64,000 bases of DNA from Streptomyces sp. NBC_01237. Lineage in GTDB: Bacteria > Actinomycetota > Actinomycetes > Streptomycetales > Streptomycetaceae. The stretch is from assembly GCF_035917275.1 (NCBI RefSeq), contig NZ_CP108508.1, forward strand, positions 7,378,001 through 7,442,000. Reading direction: 5' to 3'. The notes beneath the pieces are model-generated. The model ran no database searches. It was given only the letters and a program-made list of their open reading frames with translations, and was not told the DNA's origin. Every line of letters starts with the position of its first letter. The stretch's first letter is position 1. Shown here in pieces: positions 17,064-24,996 of the stretch. Position numbers and translations under genes: made by a program.

Positions 17064-17554
17064 GTGATCCTCCGGGATCGGTCGGAAGGCACCGGACTTC
17101 GGGGCGTCCGGCGACGTGTCAGACGTTCGCCGCCCGGGGTGATCGCCTCACGCCCGTTGCGGGGCCAGCCGATGAACCGTACCCAACATTTGGACCAGAC
17201 CCTTCATCATTTCGTTATCAATTTCCGTGACCATGACGGCAGTCGAGGCCACCACGGCTGCCCGGGCCATGTGCCCGATGTGCCGACGTATACGGGAGCG
17301 CCGCCGCGACGGCCCGCCGCCGGGTGCCGTGCCGGGCCGGGTCGGGCATTGGGCCGGTGGGGTGTCCCGGGCGGGAAACGGAAACGTCTTCATCGGTTGA
17401 CGGCAGCGGTATTGCCACAGTGGGCAACCCACTTCTACGTTCTTCATCACACACGTGTCTACGTGCGTAGACCCATTCCGCCGCCGGGCGCACCGGACGT
17501 ACCGAAGCGGCTCATGAGTGAAACCCCGGATCCGACGCGAATGGAGCAGACGCT
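17064..17554. other. Intergenic region before the dihydropyrimidinase gene
   Basis: This 491-base gap between divergent genes holds the phosphodiesterase upstream region on the left and the hydantoinase control region on the right, including the operator-like 16-mer at 17456-17471 and an extra TCTACG half-site at 17434-17439. A 55-codon frame at 17233-17400 (+) with a CPMC motif is visible, but it has no ribosome site and I do not call it a gene. Confidence 0.5.
17456..17471 (+). promoter_or_regulatory. Operator candidate upstream of the dihydropyrimidinase gene
   Basis: This is the second exact copy of the 16-mer TGTCTACGTGCGTAGA, here 84 bases before the hydantoinase ATG. The inverted-repeat core is TCTACG-tg-CGTAGA. 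Its presence here means the hydantoinase gene has its own promoter and does not rely on read-through from the nitrilase pair. Confidence 0.6.
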
Positions 17555-18946
17555 ATGGCACGCACTCTGATCACCGGTGGCCTGGTCATCACTGCCTCCG
17601 ACGAACTGCACGTCGACGTGCTCGTCGACGGTGGCCGCGTCGTGGCCCTCGCCACCCCCGGCAGTCACGGGTGGACGGCCGACCATGTCATCGACGCCGC
17701 GGGCAAGTACGTGATCCCGGGCGGGGTCGACGCGCACACGCACATGGAGATGCCGTTCGGTGGCACGTTCGCCTCCGACACCTTCGAGACCGGCACGCGG
17801 GCCGCGGCCTGGGGCGGCACGACGACCATCATCGATTTCGCGATCCAGTCCAAGGGCGGGTCCCTCCGTGCGGGGCTCGACGCATGGCATGAGAAAGCCG
17901 ATGGAAAGTGCGCGATCGACTACGGGTTCCACATGATCATGTCCGATGTGAACGAGTCCTCGCTGAAGGAGATGGACACGCTCGTCTCGGCCGGGGTCAC
18001 CTCGTTCAAGCTCTTCACCGCGTATCCGGGGGTGTTCCTCTCCGACGACGGCCAGATCCTCCGGGCCATGCAGCGCGCGGGCTCGAACGGCGCTCTGGTG
18101 ATGACGCACGCGGAGAACGGCCTCGCCATCGACGTACTGGTCGAACAGGCGCTGGCACGCGGCGAGCGGGACCCTCGGTACCACGGTGAAGTCCGCAAGG
18201 CACTCCTGGAGGCGGAGGCCACGCATCGGATGATCAAGCTGAGCCAGGTGGCGGGCTCTCCCCTCTACGTGGTGCACGTCTCGGCGCGGGAAGCGCTGGC
18301 CGAGCTGGCACGGGCCCGGGACGAGGGCCTTCCCGTATTCGGTGAGACCTGTCCGCAGTACCTCTTCCTGTCGACCGACAACCTGGCGGAGCCCGAATTC
18401 GAAGGCGCCAAGTACGTCTGCTCCACACCGCTGCGCCCGAAGGAGCACCAGGCGGCCCTGTGGCGTGGACTGCGGACGAATGATCTGCAGGTGGTCTCCA
18501 CGGACCACTGCCCGTTCTGCTTCAAGGGCCAGAAGGAGATGGGCCGGGGAGACTTCTCGAAGATCCCGAACGGTATGCCGGGTGTCGAGAACCGCATGGA
18601 CCTGCTGCACCAGGCCGTTGTCGACGGGCACATCGGCCGTCGGCGCTGGATCGAGATCGCCTGCGCCGCGCCGGCCCGGATGTTCGGCCTGTATCCGAAG
18701 AAGGGCACGATCGCACCGGGAGCCGACGCCGACATCGTCATCTACGACCCGCACGCCGAGCAGGTCATCTCGGCCCGGACGCATCACATGAACGTCGACT
18801 ACTCGGCCTATGAGGGCAAGCGCGTGACGGGGCGGGTGGAGACGGTGCTCTCCCGCGGTGTTCCGGTGGTCGACAACCGCGACTACGTGGGGCACGCGGG
18901 CCACGGGACCTATGTGCCGCGCGGCATCTTCCGGGAGGCGAACTGA
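17555..18946 (+). CDS. hydA: Dihydropyrimidinase / D-hydantoinase
   Basis: A 463-residue amidohydrolase that opens dihydrouracil/dihydrothymine or hydantoin rings to N-carbamoyl amino acids. The binuclear metal centre is complete: His61 and His63 (GVDAHTHMEMPFGG), the carboxylated Lys152 (TSFKLFTAYPG), His in VVHVSA, and Asp in VVSTDHCPF. The length is normal, with a beta-sandwich tail (GADADIVIYDP). Its product is the substrate of the nitrilase-type enzyme at 12.9 kb. The usual downstream partners (LLM oxidoreductase and NCS1 permease) begin only at 29.4 kb, after a block of unrelated genes. Confidence 0.93.
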   Translation: MARTLITGGLVITASDELHVDVLVDGGRVVALATPGSHGWTADHVIDAAGKYVIPGGVDAHTHMEMPFGGTFASDTFETGTRAAAWGGTTTIIDFAIQSKGGSLRAGLDAWHEKADGKCAIDYGFHMIMSDVNESSLKEMDTLVSAGVTSFKLFTAYPGVFLSDDGQILRAMQRAGSNGALVMTHAENGLAIDVLVEQALARGERDPRYHGEVRKALLEAEATHRMIKLSQVAGSPLYVVHVSAREALAELARARDEGLPVFGETCPQYLFLSTDNLAEPEFEGAKYVCSTPLRPKEHQAALWRGLRTNDLQVVSTDHCPFCFKGQKEMGRGDFSKIPNGMPGVENRMDLLHQAVVDGHIGRRRWIEIACAAPARMFGLYPKKGTIAPGADADIVIYDPHAEQVISARTHHMNVDYSAYEGKRVTGRVETVLSRGVPVVDNRDYVGHAGHGTYVPRGIFREAN

Positions 18947-19031
18947 CCTGGTCCGTAAGCAACTTCGCCCTCCCCGAAACCCAACCCGCCGCTCTCCGGC
19001 CCGGCCTGAGCGGCAGGTGCGTGTACGTCAC

Positions 19032-19058
19032 CGGCGCCGCCGCCCGCGTGCGGCGCCG
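19032..19058. terminator. Hairpin between the hydantoinase and receptor genes
   Basis: A 9-bp perfect stem, CGGCGCCGC (19032-19040) with GCGGCGCCG (19050-19058), lies between two converging genes. It could stop transcription from both sides. Confidence 0.6.
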
Positions 19059-19078
19059 TTCGGCCCCCCGCGCGCCTC

Positions 19079-19768
19079 TCACCCCTCCTGCGCGCTGCTC
19101 CGGTCGGGCGGGAAGGAGCAGAACGACAACGAGTCCTCCGCGCACGGGATCACGGTCCGGATGATCGCCAGGGTACGCGGGGTGATGTCGGACCGGTTGT
19201 TGAGGACCCAGGAGATGTGCTGCGCGCCGAAGAAGGCGGAGACCAGCACCGTGGCGAGCGTCGGCGGGTCCGTCGTGGTGCTGGTCAACGTGCCGTCCTG
19301 TGCTCCCATTTCGAGCCACGAGGTGATCACGCTGATGTACGCCTCGAAGGGGACGGGCAGGTCGCGGTCGATCAGGGCCCGCTCGATCTGCAGCCGGGCC
19401 CCGGCCTGCATGACCACGTCGTCGCGGAGCGCGTTGGCCGTATCGACCAGGAGTCTGGCGACGGAGGCGACCGGCGTGAGGTCCGTCTCGTCGATGGCGT
19501 GCGCGATCCCGTCGAGGTGGCGGTAGAACTCGTCGGCCACCGCTATCGCCAAGGCCTCCTTGTTCGCGAAGTGGAAGTACACCGCACCCTTGGTGATGTC
19601 CGACAATTGCGCCACATCCAGAATCGTGACGCCGGGGAACCCCTTGTCGGCGAAGAGCTGTGCCGCGGCCCCCAGAATGCGCGCCCGCGTGCGCATGGCC
19701 CGCTCCTGCTTGAGCTCCGTCCGCGGCGTGATGGGGAGCCCCAGGGAGGAACTAGAGGATGCTTTCAT
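19079..19768 (-). CDS. TetR-family gamma-butyrolactone receptor-like regulator (ArpA/ScbR type)
   Basis: A 229-residue repressor-type protein. The DNA-binding domain (about 20-65; RAMRTRARILGAAAQLFADK, then ITKGAVYFHFANKEALA) is the signature of butyrolactone receptors. It is divergent from an AfsA-like gene, the classic scbR/scbA arrangement, with an ARE-like element between them. By eye, the ligand-pocket Trp that corresponds to ArpA Trp119 is replaced by Tyr (PFEAY), so it may bind a different signal or act as a pseudo-receptor. The start is uncertain, because there is no clear ribosome site before the ATG at 19768. The expected role is to repress the divergent synthase until a signal binds. 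Confidence 0.82.
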   Translation of the reverse strand: MKASSSSSLGLPITPRTELKQERAMRTRARILGAAAQLFADKGFPGVTILDVAQLSDITKGAVYFHFANKEALAIAVADEFYRHLDGIAHAIDETDLTPVASVARLLVDTANALRDDVVMQAGARLQIERALIDRDLPVPFEAYISVITSWLEMGAQDGTLTSTTTDPPTLATVLVSAFFGAQHISWVLNNRSDITPRTLAIIRTVIPCAEDSLSFCSFPPDRSSAQEG

Positions 19769-19830
19769 ATGATTGATCCAGACTCGCTAGTGTGACGTGC
19801 GCCGCATAGATGTTGGCGGAGACTCGAAAG

Positions 19831-19852
19831 AAACCTTCTGGAAAGTAGATTT
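19831..19852 (+). promoter_or_regulatory. ARE-like element between receptor and AfsA-like genes
   Basis: A 22-bp site beginning AAACCTTCTGG and ending AGATTT, with imperfect 6-bp inverted ends (AAACCT/AGATTT). Its length and AT-rich ends resemble autoregulatory elements bound by butyrolactone receptors. It lies in the 178-base region between the divergent starts. Related 22-mers occur at 24495 and 24928. Confidence 0.5.
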
Positions 19853-19946
19853 ACGAGCGAACGGGCCTGGGTCAGGACCGTTCCTCAAACCGGGGGGTTG
19901 CTATGGAACAGCTCTGGGCTCTGCGCGGCACCGTGAGGGGTGCCGT

Positions 19947-20948
19947 GTGAGCGGCACACCCGAACTCACCTTTCAGCAGACGATTCCGCGGTATCTCGTA
20001 CACCGTGCGGCCGTGGCGGAAGTGTTTCTGACGGACTCCGTGGTCCTCGGGGAGGACCACTTCCTGGTCGCGGCCCAGTGGCCGCGCGACCATGCGCTCT
20101 ATCACCCCGACGGGGAGGGCAGAACCGACCCGTTGCTGTTCGCGGAGACCATCCGCCAAACGCTGGTCTACCTCTCCCACCAGCACTACCGGGTCCCGCT
20201 GGGGCACCGATTCGTGGGTCGTGACATGGCTCTGGCCATCGCCGACCCGGACGCCGTGCGCGTCGGCTCCGAGCCGCTGCCCGTGACTCTGGAGACCCGC
20301 TGGATCCGGGTCGGCAACGACTCGCCCCGGCGTCAGGGGATGCGGATCGAGGTCGTCCTCATGGTCGGGGGCGCGGTCTGCGGGCAGGGGCACCTGAGCG
20401 GTGTCGCGGTGGACGAGACCTACTACCGCCGACTGCGTGGTCAGCCCGGCCGGGGCCGTGCGCCCGCCCACGGCCCGGCCGCCGGCCCCGGCCGCGTTCC
20501 CGGGGGGATGGTGGGCCGGCTGCGGGACAAGGACAGCGTGCTGCAACGGGACGACCGGAGCGGGGAGTGGAGGCTGCGGGCCGACCTCGACCATGCCATC
20601 CTCTTCGACCACCCGGCCGACCATCTGCCGCTGATGGTGATGTTCGAAGGGTTTCGGCAGCTGGGGCACCTGCTGGTTCACGGGGCCGACACCCCGGATC
20701 CGCCGCGCGGGGCACATGCTCTGGTCTCACTGGCCTCGGAGTGTCTCGCCTGGGCCGAACTCGACGTGCCGACGCGTCTGGTCGTCCGTGCCGACTCGGG
20801 TACCGAGGACCGGACCGGATCGCGACGGCTCAACATCGACGCGGTCCAGCAGGACTCCGTCGTCATGACATCCGAGATGCTCTGGGCCCCGGTGGGGCGG
20901 GGCACCGGGGGAACGAAACCCGGCGTGCCCGGCCCCCGCGACGTCTGA
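19947..20948 (+). CDS. AfsA/ScbA-family butyrolactone/butenolide synthase
   Basis: A 333-residue protein with two AfsA hot-dog repeats. The family condenses a beta-ketoacyl-ACP with dihydroxyacetone phosphate, the first committed step to gamma-butyrolactones and related signals. Motifs of repeat 1 are IPRYLVHRAAVAEVFLTD, FLVAAQWPRDHALYHP and FAETIRQTLVYLSHQHY. Repeat 2 has LDHAILFDHPADHLPLMVMF and EGFRQLGHLL. The GTG at 19947 has GAGGGG six bases upstream; an earlier in-frame GTG (19797) would place coding sequence over the ARE-like site. No ketoreductase of the ScbB type is nearby, but a flavoprotein and a phosphatase follow. Confidence 0.87.
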   Translation: MSGTPELTFQQTIPRYLVHRAAVAEVFLTDSVVLGEDHFLVAAQWPRDHALYHPDGEGRTDPLLFAETIRQTLVYLSHQHYRVPLGHRFVGRDMALAIADPDAVRVGSEPLPVTLETRWIRVGNDSPRRQGMRIEVVLMVGGAVCGQGHLSGVAVDETYYRRLRGQPGRGRAPAHGPAAGPGRVPGGMVGRLRDKDSVLQRDDRSGEWRLRADLDHAILFDHPADHLPLMVMFEGFRQLGHLLVHGADTPDPPRGAHALVSLASECLAWAELDVPTRLVVRADSGTEDRTGSRRLNIDAVQQDSVVMTSEMLWAPVGRGTGGTKPGVPGPRDV

Positions 20949-21215
20949 GCACAGCGGACGGCAGGGCCTAGCCGGACGGGGGACGGGACCGAGGTGCGAC
21001 GCCGACCCGCAGTTCGCTCCATGTTCCCCCTTCCTTGGCATGTGTGGTCATCCCGGGATCCCGGCGGTACAGGCCGTTGTCCCACAAATACCGGCAAGAA
21101 CGAATCTATTCAATGAGTCGGCCTGCCCTGGAACCTCTTTTTTGCTGGTGCATGGCCATCTGCTTGCGATTTCGGGGCCGGCCGTGCCACCTGCTTGGCA
21201 CAAGGAGACGCATCC

Positions 21216-22382
21216 ATGCCGAAAACAACACATGAGGCCGAAACCGGCTTCCGTCAGGAAGTACTGCTGCACGCCGCCACCGTCGCCGCGCGTGGTGCCC
21301 GCGAAGCCGACAGCGAGCGACGGCTGAACGAGCGGACCATGGCGGCCCTGGACGACGCCGGGTTCGCCCGCCACTTCGTACCACGCCGCTGGGGCGGTCG
21401 GGAGGGAACGTTCACCGACGCGTTCCTCGCCACGGCCCAGCTGGCCGAGAGCTGTGCGTCCGCCGCCTGGTGCGCCATGCTCTGGGCGGCGCACGCCCGA
21501 TTCGCCGGCCGGCTGCCCGAGGAAGCGCAGCAGGAGTTGTGGGGGGAATCGCCCGACGTGCGGATCGCGGCAGCCATCATGCCCCCCTCAGGCACGGTCC
21601 GGCCCACTGCCGACGGGTGGTTGATCGAGGGGCAGTGGAGGATGGCGAGCGGAGCGGATCACGCGGACTGGCTGCTGCTGAGCGCCGCCGAGGCCGATGA
21701 GGCCCCGCATCGCACGGCGGTGCCGCCCACGAGCCGGTTCCGGGTGTGCGTGGTCCCGCGTTCCGCCGTGACCGTCCTCGACACCTGGCACGGGACCGGT
21801 CTGCGCGGAACCGCCAGCAACACCGTTGTCCTCGCCGAGACCCTGGTGCCCGACAGCCGGACCGTTCCGCTCACCGCCCTGCTCGGCGGCGGCCCGCGGG
21901 GCGGCGCGCGCTGTCACAGGGTGCCGGCGCATCTGGTCGGCGGCCCGCTGTTCTGCGCACCGGCGCTCGGCTCCGCCCGCCGTGCTGTCGCCACCTGGAC
22001 CGAGCGAGCCGTGCGACTGCATTCCCCGGGCGGGGTGGGGCCGTTGATCCGTCCGGCCGCCGCTGAGCGGCTGGCCCGCGCCTCCGCCGACGTCGACGCC
22101 GTCGGGCTGCTGCTGACGGAGGCCGTGCGCAGGGCGGACACGGAGGAGGTCTCACCGCACGCGGTCGCCCGCAACCAGCGGGACGCGGCCGTCGGTGCCG
22201 ACCGGCTCGCCACCGCGATGGATCTGCTCCTGCGCGCGGACGGGTCCCATCTGCGCGACACGCAGAGCGACTTCCACCGGCACTGGCGCGACGTACTCAC
22301 CATTGCCTCGCACGGGGCGTTGCGTCTGGAGCCCGCCGCGGCCGCCTTCGCGGGATCGCTCCCGGTACCGGCGGGGGTCTGA
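21216..22382 (+). CDS. Acyl-CoA dehydrogenase-like flavoprotein (HsaA/HpaB-type)
   Basis: A 388-residue protein of the acyl-CoA dehydrogenase fold with an Acyl-CoA_dh_2 type C-terminus, as in flavin-dependent monooxygenases and desaturases. Recognisable parts are the N-terminal helical domain (NERTMAALDDAGFARHFVPRRWGG), the beta domain (GTVRPTADGWLIEGQWRMASGADHADWLLL, split by the flavin-contacting AxG-SGxxHA) and a C-terminal helix bundle. The ATG at 21216 has AAGGAG upstream. The stop is two bases before the next start, so it is coupled to the HAD phosphatase. Lying 267 bases after the AfsA-like gene, it is a good candidate to oxidise or reduce the signal precursor; this role is inference. 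Confidence 0.75.
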   Translation: MPKTTHEAETGFRQEVLLHAATVAARGAREADSERRLNERTMAALDDAGFARHFVPRRWGGREGTFTDAFLATAQLAESCASAAWCAMLWAAHARFAGRLPEEAQQELWGESPDVRIAAAIMPPSGTVRPTADGWLIEGQWRMASGADHADWLLLSAAEADEAPHRTAVPPTSRFRVCVVPRSAVTVLDTWHGTGLRGTASNTVVLAETLVPDSRTVPLTALLGGGPRGGARCHRVPAHLVGGPLFCAPALGSARRAVATWTERAVRLHSPGGVGPLIRPAAAERLARASADVDAVGLLLTEAVRRADTEEVSPHAVARNQRDAAVGADRLATAMDLLLRADGSHLRDTQSDFHRHWRDVLTIASHGALRLEPAAAAFAGSLPVPAGV

Positions 22383-22384
22383 CG

Positions 22385-23065
22385 ATGGGAATCCTGGTGT
22401 CTCCTCCCCGCCGGCTCGTCTTCGTGGACGTCGACGAGACGCTCATCAGGGCCAAGAGCCTCTTCGACTTCCTGGAGTTCTTCTTCATCGGACGCTACGG
22501 AACCGACGGAGCCAAGCACGCCCGTGCGACACGGGAGCGGCTGGCTGCCCTACAGGCGGCGGGGGCCAGCCGCGGCGACGCGAACCAGGCGTACTACCGG
22601 GCATGGCGCGGTCAGCCCGCGTCGGACGTGGCCGAATGGGGAGCGCGCTGGTTCGACGAGCGCCGCGGAAGCGGCGACTTCTACCTCGCCGGCACCCGGG
22701 TGGCACTGAGCCGCCATCAGGAGGAGGGCGCCGCCGTCGTCCTGGTATCGGGTTCGTTCGCGGCCGTGCTCGACCCCATCGCCGCGGATGTCGGCGCACG
22801 TCATGTGTGCGGCACCCACCCGGAGGTCCGCGACGGTCTGCACACCGGGGAGATCGACGGTGCGCCGGTCATCGGCGAGGGCAAGCGGGCGGCCGTACGC
22901 GATCTCCTCCGTGGCTACCCCCACATCCGGGCGGAGGACTGCTACGGCTACGGGGACCACCTCTCCGACCTGCCGATGCTCACCGAGGTCGGCTACCCGG
23001 TTGTCGTCGGGCACAGCCCGGAGTTACTGGCCGCGTTACCCGGTGCGGGCATCCTGCCCCAGTGA
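22385..23065 (+). CDS. HAD-family (IB-type) phosphatase
   Basis: A 226-residue haloacid-dehalogenase-superfamily hydrolase with all four motifs: the nucleophile and acid Asp15/Asp17 in FVDVDETL, Ser in VVLVSGSFA, Lys in GEGKRAAV, and the metal-binding acids in CYGYGDHLSDLPML. It follows the flavoprotein gene after two bases. HAD phosphatases occur in AfsA-type signal clusters (MmfP of the methylenomycin furans), where the phosphate contributed by dihydroxyacetone phosphate must be removed, so that role is plausible here. Two TTA codons lie near the 3' end (23024-23026 and 23036-23038), unusual for this GC content and consistent with bldA control. Confidence 0.82.
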   Translation: MGILVSPPRRLVFVDVDETLIRAKSLFDFLEFFFIGRYGTDGAKHARATRERLAALQAAGASRGDANQAYYRAWRGQPASDVAEWGARWFDERRGSGDFYLAGTRVALSRHQEEGAAVVLVSGSFAAVLDPIAADVGARHVCGTHPEVRDGLHTGEIDGAPVIGEGKRAAVRDLLRGYPHIRAEDCYGYGDHLSDLPMLTEVGYPVVVGHSPELLAALPGAGILPQ

Positions 23066-23251
23066 CCTTCCGCCGCAGGGCGAGGCAACGGGGCGGACCG
23101 CTGAAGACTGACGCACCGGAAGGAACCTATTTCGGGGCTGACCGCACCGGGGTGCTGATGGGGTGCCGAGGACGCGAAGGAGATGCTTCACCCTCCGTCG
23201 AAGGAGGTCCACGGCGTAACTCCCCCGGTCACGCGCCTTCTTCGGACCTCT

Positions 23252-23652
23252 GTGGAGCATGACGCCGGGCCTGCGCCGTACCGCGGGAGCGAGGTGAGGG
23301 AGGGTCTGGCCCGGCGCGGGCCGGACCTCGTGTGCGAGGTGAGTGCCGAGCAGTTCGTCCGCCTGCGGCCCCAGGAGGCGTCCGGCCCCTCCCGCACCTA
23401 CCGCTCTCCGGCACGCCCCCGCCTCGCGAGGGCGGCAGAGCGCATGCTTCTGGATCGCCGGTCCTACCGACCGCCGGGTGGAGGAGGTGCCGGCGCTCGC
23501 CCGGAGCGTGAGCGCCGCCCGCCGCCCGGTGAGCAGCCTGGAGGCGAACTCCGGGGCCCAGGACTTCGAAGGCCGCTCCTTCCCGGGCCGGCACCACCAC
23601 ATGACGATGACCTCCGCCGCCTACGCCTTCCGGAGCCTCCGTCGGGACCCCA
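23252..23652 (+). pseudogene. Fossil of an IS701-like DDE transposase
   Basis: No intact frame, but two frames together read like the C-terminal half of an IS701-type transposase. Frame 2 from 23252 gives VEHDAGPAPYRGSEVREGL and DLVCEV, like the DAGYG...FREGL...YVV region. Frame 3 from about 23510 gives VSAARRPVSSLE and then DFEGRSFPGRHHHMTM followed by AAYAF, like the conserved GLDHFEGRSxxGWHHHxT...AHAF end. The frame change falls around 23450-23500. It is a degraded remnant, with no inverted repeats recognised. Confidence 0.6.
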
Positions 23653-23706
23653 CTCGCCGGCTCCTGCGCCTGACCTGTACGGGGACGGAGCGCTCCGCCG
23701 CGGAAC

Positions 23707-24330
23707 TCAGCCGGTGTCGTGCCCTGGGGCCCGCGCCGTCGACGCGGGGCATGTGACCGGCGCCGGGAAGAGCAACTGCCAGAACTGGCGCGCATCATGG
23801 GGGAAGCTGTCCCACTGGTGCTGCGCCGTCGTGTGGTACCTGCCGAACGTGGAGGCGACCACCAGGCCGCTCAGCGTCTCGGGCGCGTGGGTCGACCTCA
23901 CCTCCCCGCGCCGCTGGGCCTCGCGCACCAACTGGGTGGTCATCCGCGTCACATCATTGATGACCGCAGGGGACTCACCGAGTGCCCTGGCGCCTTCCGA
24001 GACCAGCTGGAGCCCGGCGCGGAAGCGGATGTCGACGCGCAGGCGGCTCGCCAGGGTGAACGTGATGCACTGAAGCGTCTCCAGCGAGTCGTCGCCCGCG
24101 TCGGCGGCCTGCCCGAGGATCTCCCGCCAGGCCCGGTCGAAGGGCGCGGTGAGTGCCGTGGCCAGGGCTTCCTTCGACGGGAAGTGCGCGTAGACGGCCC
24201 CCTTGGTCATGCCGACCTGCACGGCGATGCGCGCCAGGTTGGCCCCCGCGTAGCCATGCCGGGTGAATTCGTCTGCCGCGGCATCCAGGAGGACCTCGTG
24301 GGTCCTTCTGGCACGGTCCTGCTTCGGCAC
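23707..24330 (-). CDS. Second ArpA/ScbR-like TetR regulator (possible pseudo-receptor)
   Basis: A 207-residue TetR protein. The start is a GTG with AGGCAGGA upstream. The N-terminus (KQDRARRTHEVLLDAAADEF, then MTKGAVYAHFPSKEALATAL) closely matches butyrolactone-receptor DNA-binding domains. In the ligand domain (FRAGLQLVSEGARALGESP) I see no Trp at the position corresponding to ArpA Trp119, as in pseudo-receptors that answer to antibiotics or precursors. It points away from the SARP gene, and an ARE-like site lies 165-186 bases before its start. A cross-regulating pair with the receptor at 19.1 kb is likely by analogy with ScbR/ScbR2. Confidence 0.78.
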   Translation of the reverse strand: MPKQDRARRTHEVLLDAAADEFTRHGYAGANLARIAVQVGMTKGAVYAHFPSKEALATALTAPFDRAWREILGQAADAGDDSLETLQCITFTLASRLRVDIRFRAGLQLVSEGARALGESPAVINDVTRMTTQLVREAQRRGEVRSTHAPETLSGLVVASTFGRYHTTAQHQWDSFPHDARQFWQLLFPAPVTCPASTARAPGHDTG

Positions 24331-24494
24331 GGTGTCCTGCCTCTCAAGTTGTCGTTCCGATACGGTCGTTCGGGGCCGTAGGCCCAGGTAGGTCAAGGTG
24401 GTCGGGGGCGGCCGGGGCGGCCGGAGTCGGCGGGGGGCGGTCACGCGGCAATCGCCCGGCCTCTCGCCGGAGACTCCGGAAGTGGCACCACCAG

Positions 24495-24516
24495 TAACCT
24501 TCCTGAGAGAATTTTT
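24495..24516 (-). promoter_or_regulatory. ARE-like element upstream of the second TetR gene
   Basis: A 22-bp site beginning TAACCTTCCTGAG and ending in ATTTTT. Aligned without gaps to the site at 19831-19852, 15 of 22 positions are identical, including the AACCTTC block. It lies 165-186 bases before the TetR start. Confidence 0.4.
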
Positions 24517-24927
24517 CCCTCCGTTCAGCCGTTCGGCAAGCACATGGGGATCTCGGTGGATGATCTGGCTGCTTCTGGCTGCGCCCGCATGGAGTCGGGC
24601 AGAAGTCCATGAGCTGCCCGACTCGGCCCTCCGGTACCCCATGGGTGGTTCTCACCTGCATGAAATGCGGTGCGGCGGGGTAATGGCGTTGCCGTCCATG
24701 CCCGTTGGAGGCGAGCAGTTGGCAGCCCCGGACGTGCTGGCTGGCCGGATCGTGCCCTGTGCGGGTGCCCTGCCGGGAGGGCCTCGCGTACGTGCGGCAC
24801 CGTATGAGTGCTCCGAATCGGCACCGCACAACCCTGGTTCATGTGTCGTTCACCTGTCGGGCGCAGGCGGGGGAGCGTTGGCGTCGCTCAGGGCAAGAGG
24901 TGGCAAAGTAGTCGGGTGATTTCACCA

Positions 24928-24949
24928 AAACTGACGTGCTAGAAGGTAT
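24928..24949 (+). promoter_or_regulatory. ARE-like element in the SARP upstream region
   Basis: A 22-bp site beginning AAACTGACG and ending AGAAGGTAT. Compared with the reverse complement of the 19831-19852 site, 15 of 22 positions match, including AGAAGGT. It lies about 50 bases before a small open frame and 720 bases before the SARP gene. Confidence 0.4.
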
Positions 24950-24996
24950 TTTTCTTGAGGTGGATCGAGCAGGCGTCATGGCAGGGGGAGCTTCAT

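Noticed and set aside
17233..17400. 55-codon plus-strand frame with a CPMC motif before the dihydropyrimidinase gene
   Set aside because: There is no ribosome site and the second half is Pro/Gly/Arg low complexity. Not enough to call a gene.
15183..17570. 795-codon plus-strand frame across the phosphodiesterase gene
   Set aside because: It is opposite the phosphodiesterase, which has a signal peptide and metal-site motifs. The plus-strand product is low-complexity Arg/Gly/Val-rich.
21086..21110. Possible fourth ARE-like site (AAATACCGGC...) before the flavoprotein gene
   Set aside because: The left half resembles an ARE, but the right half has no inverted symmetry, so it is not distinguishable from chance.
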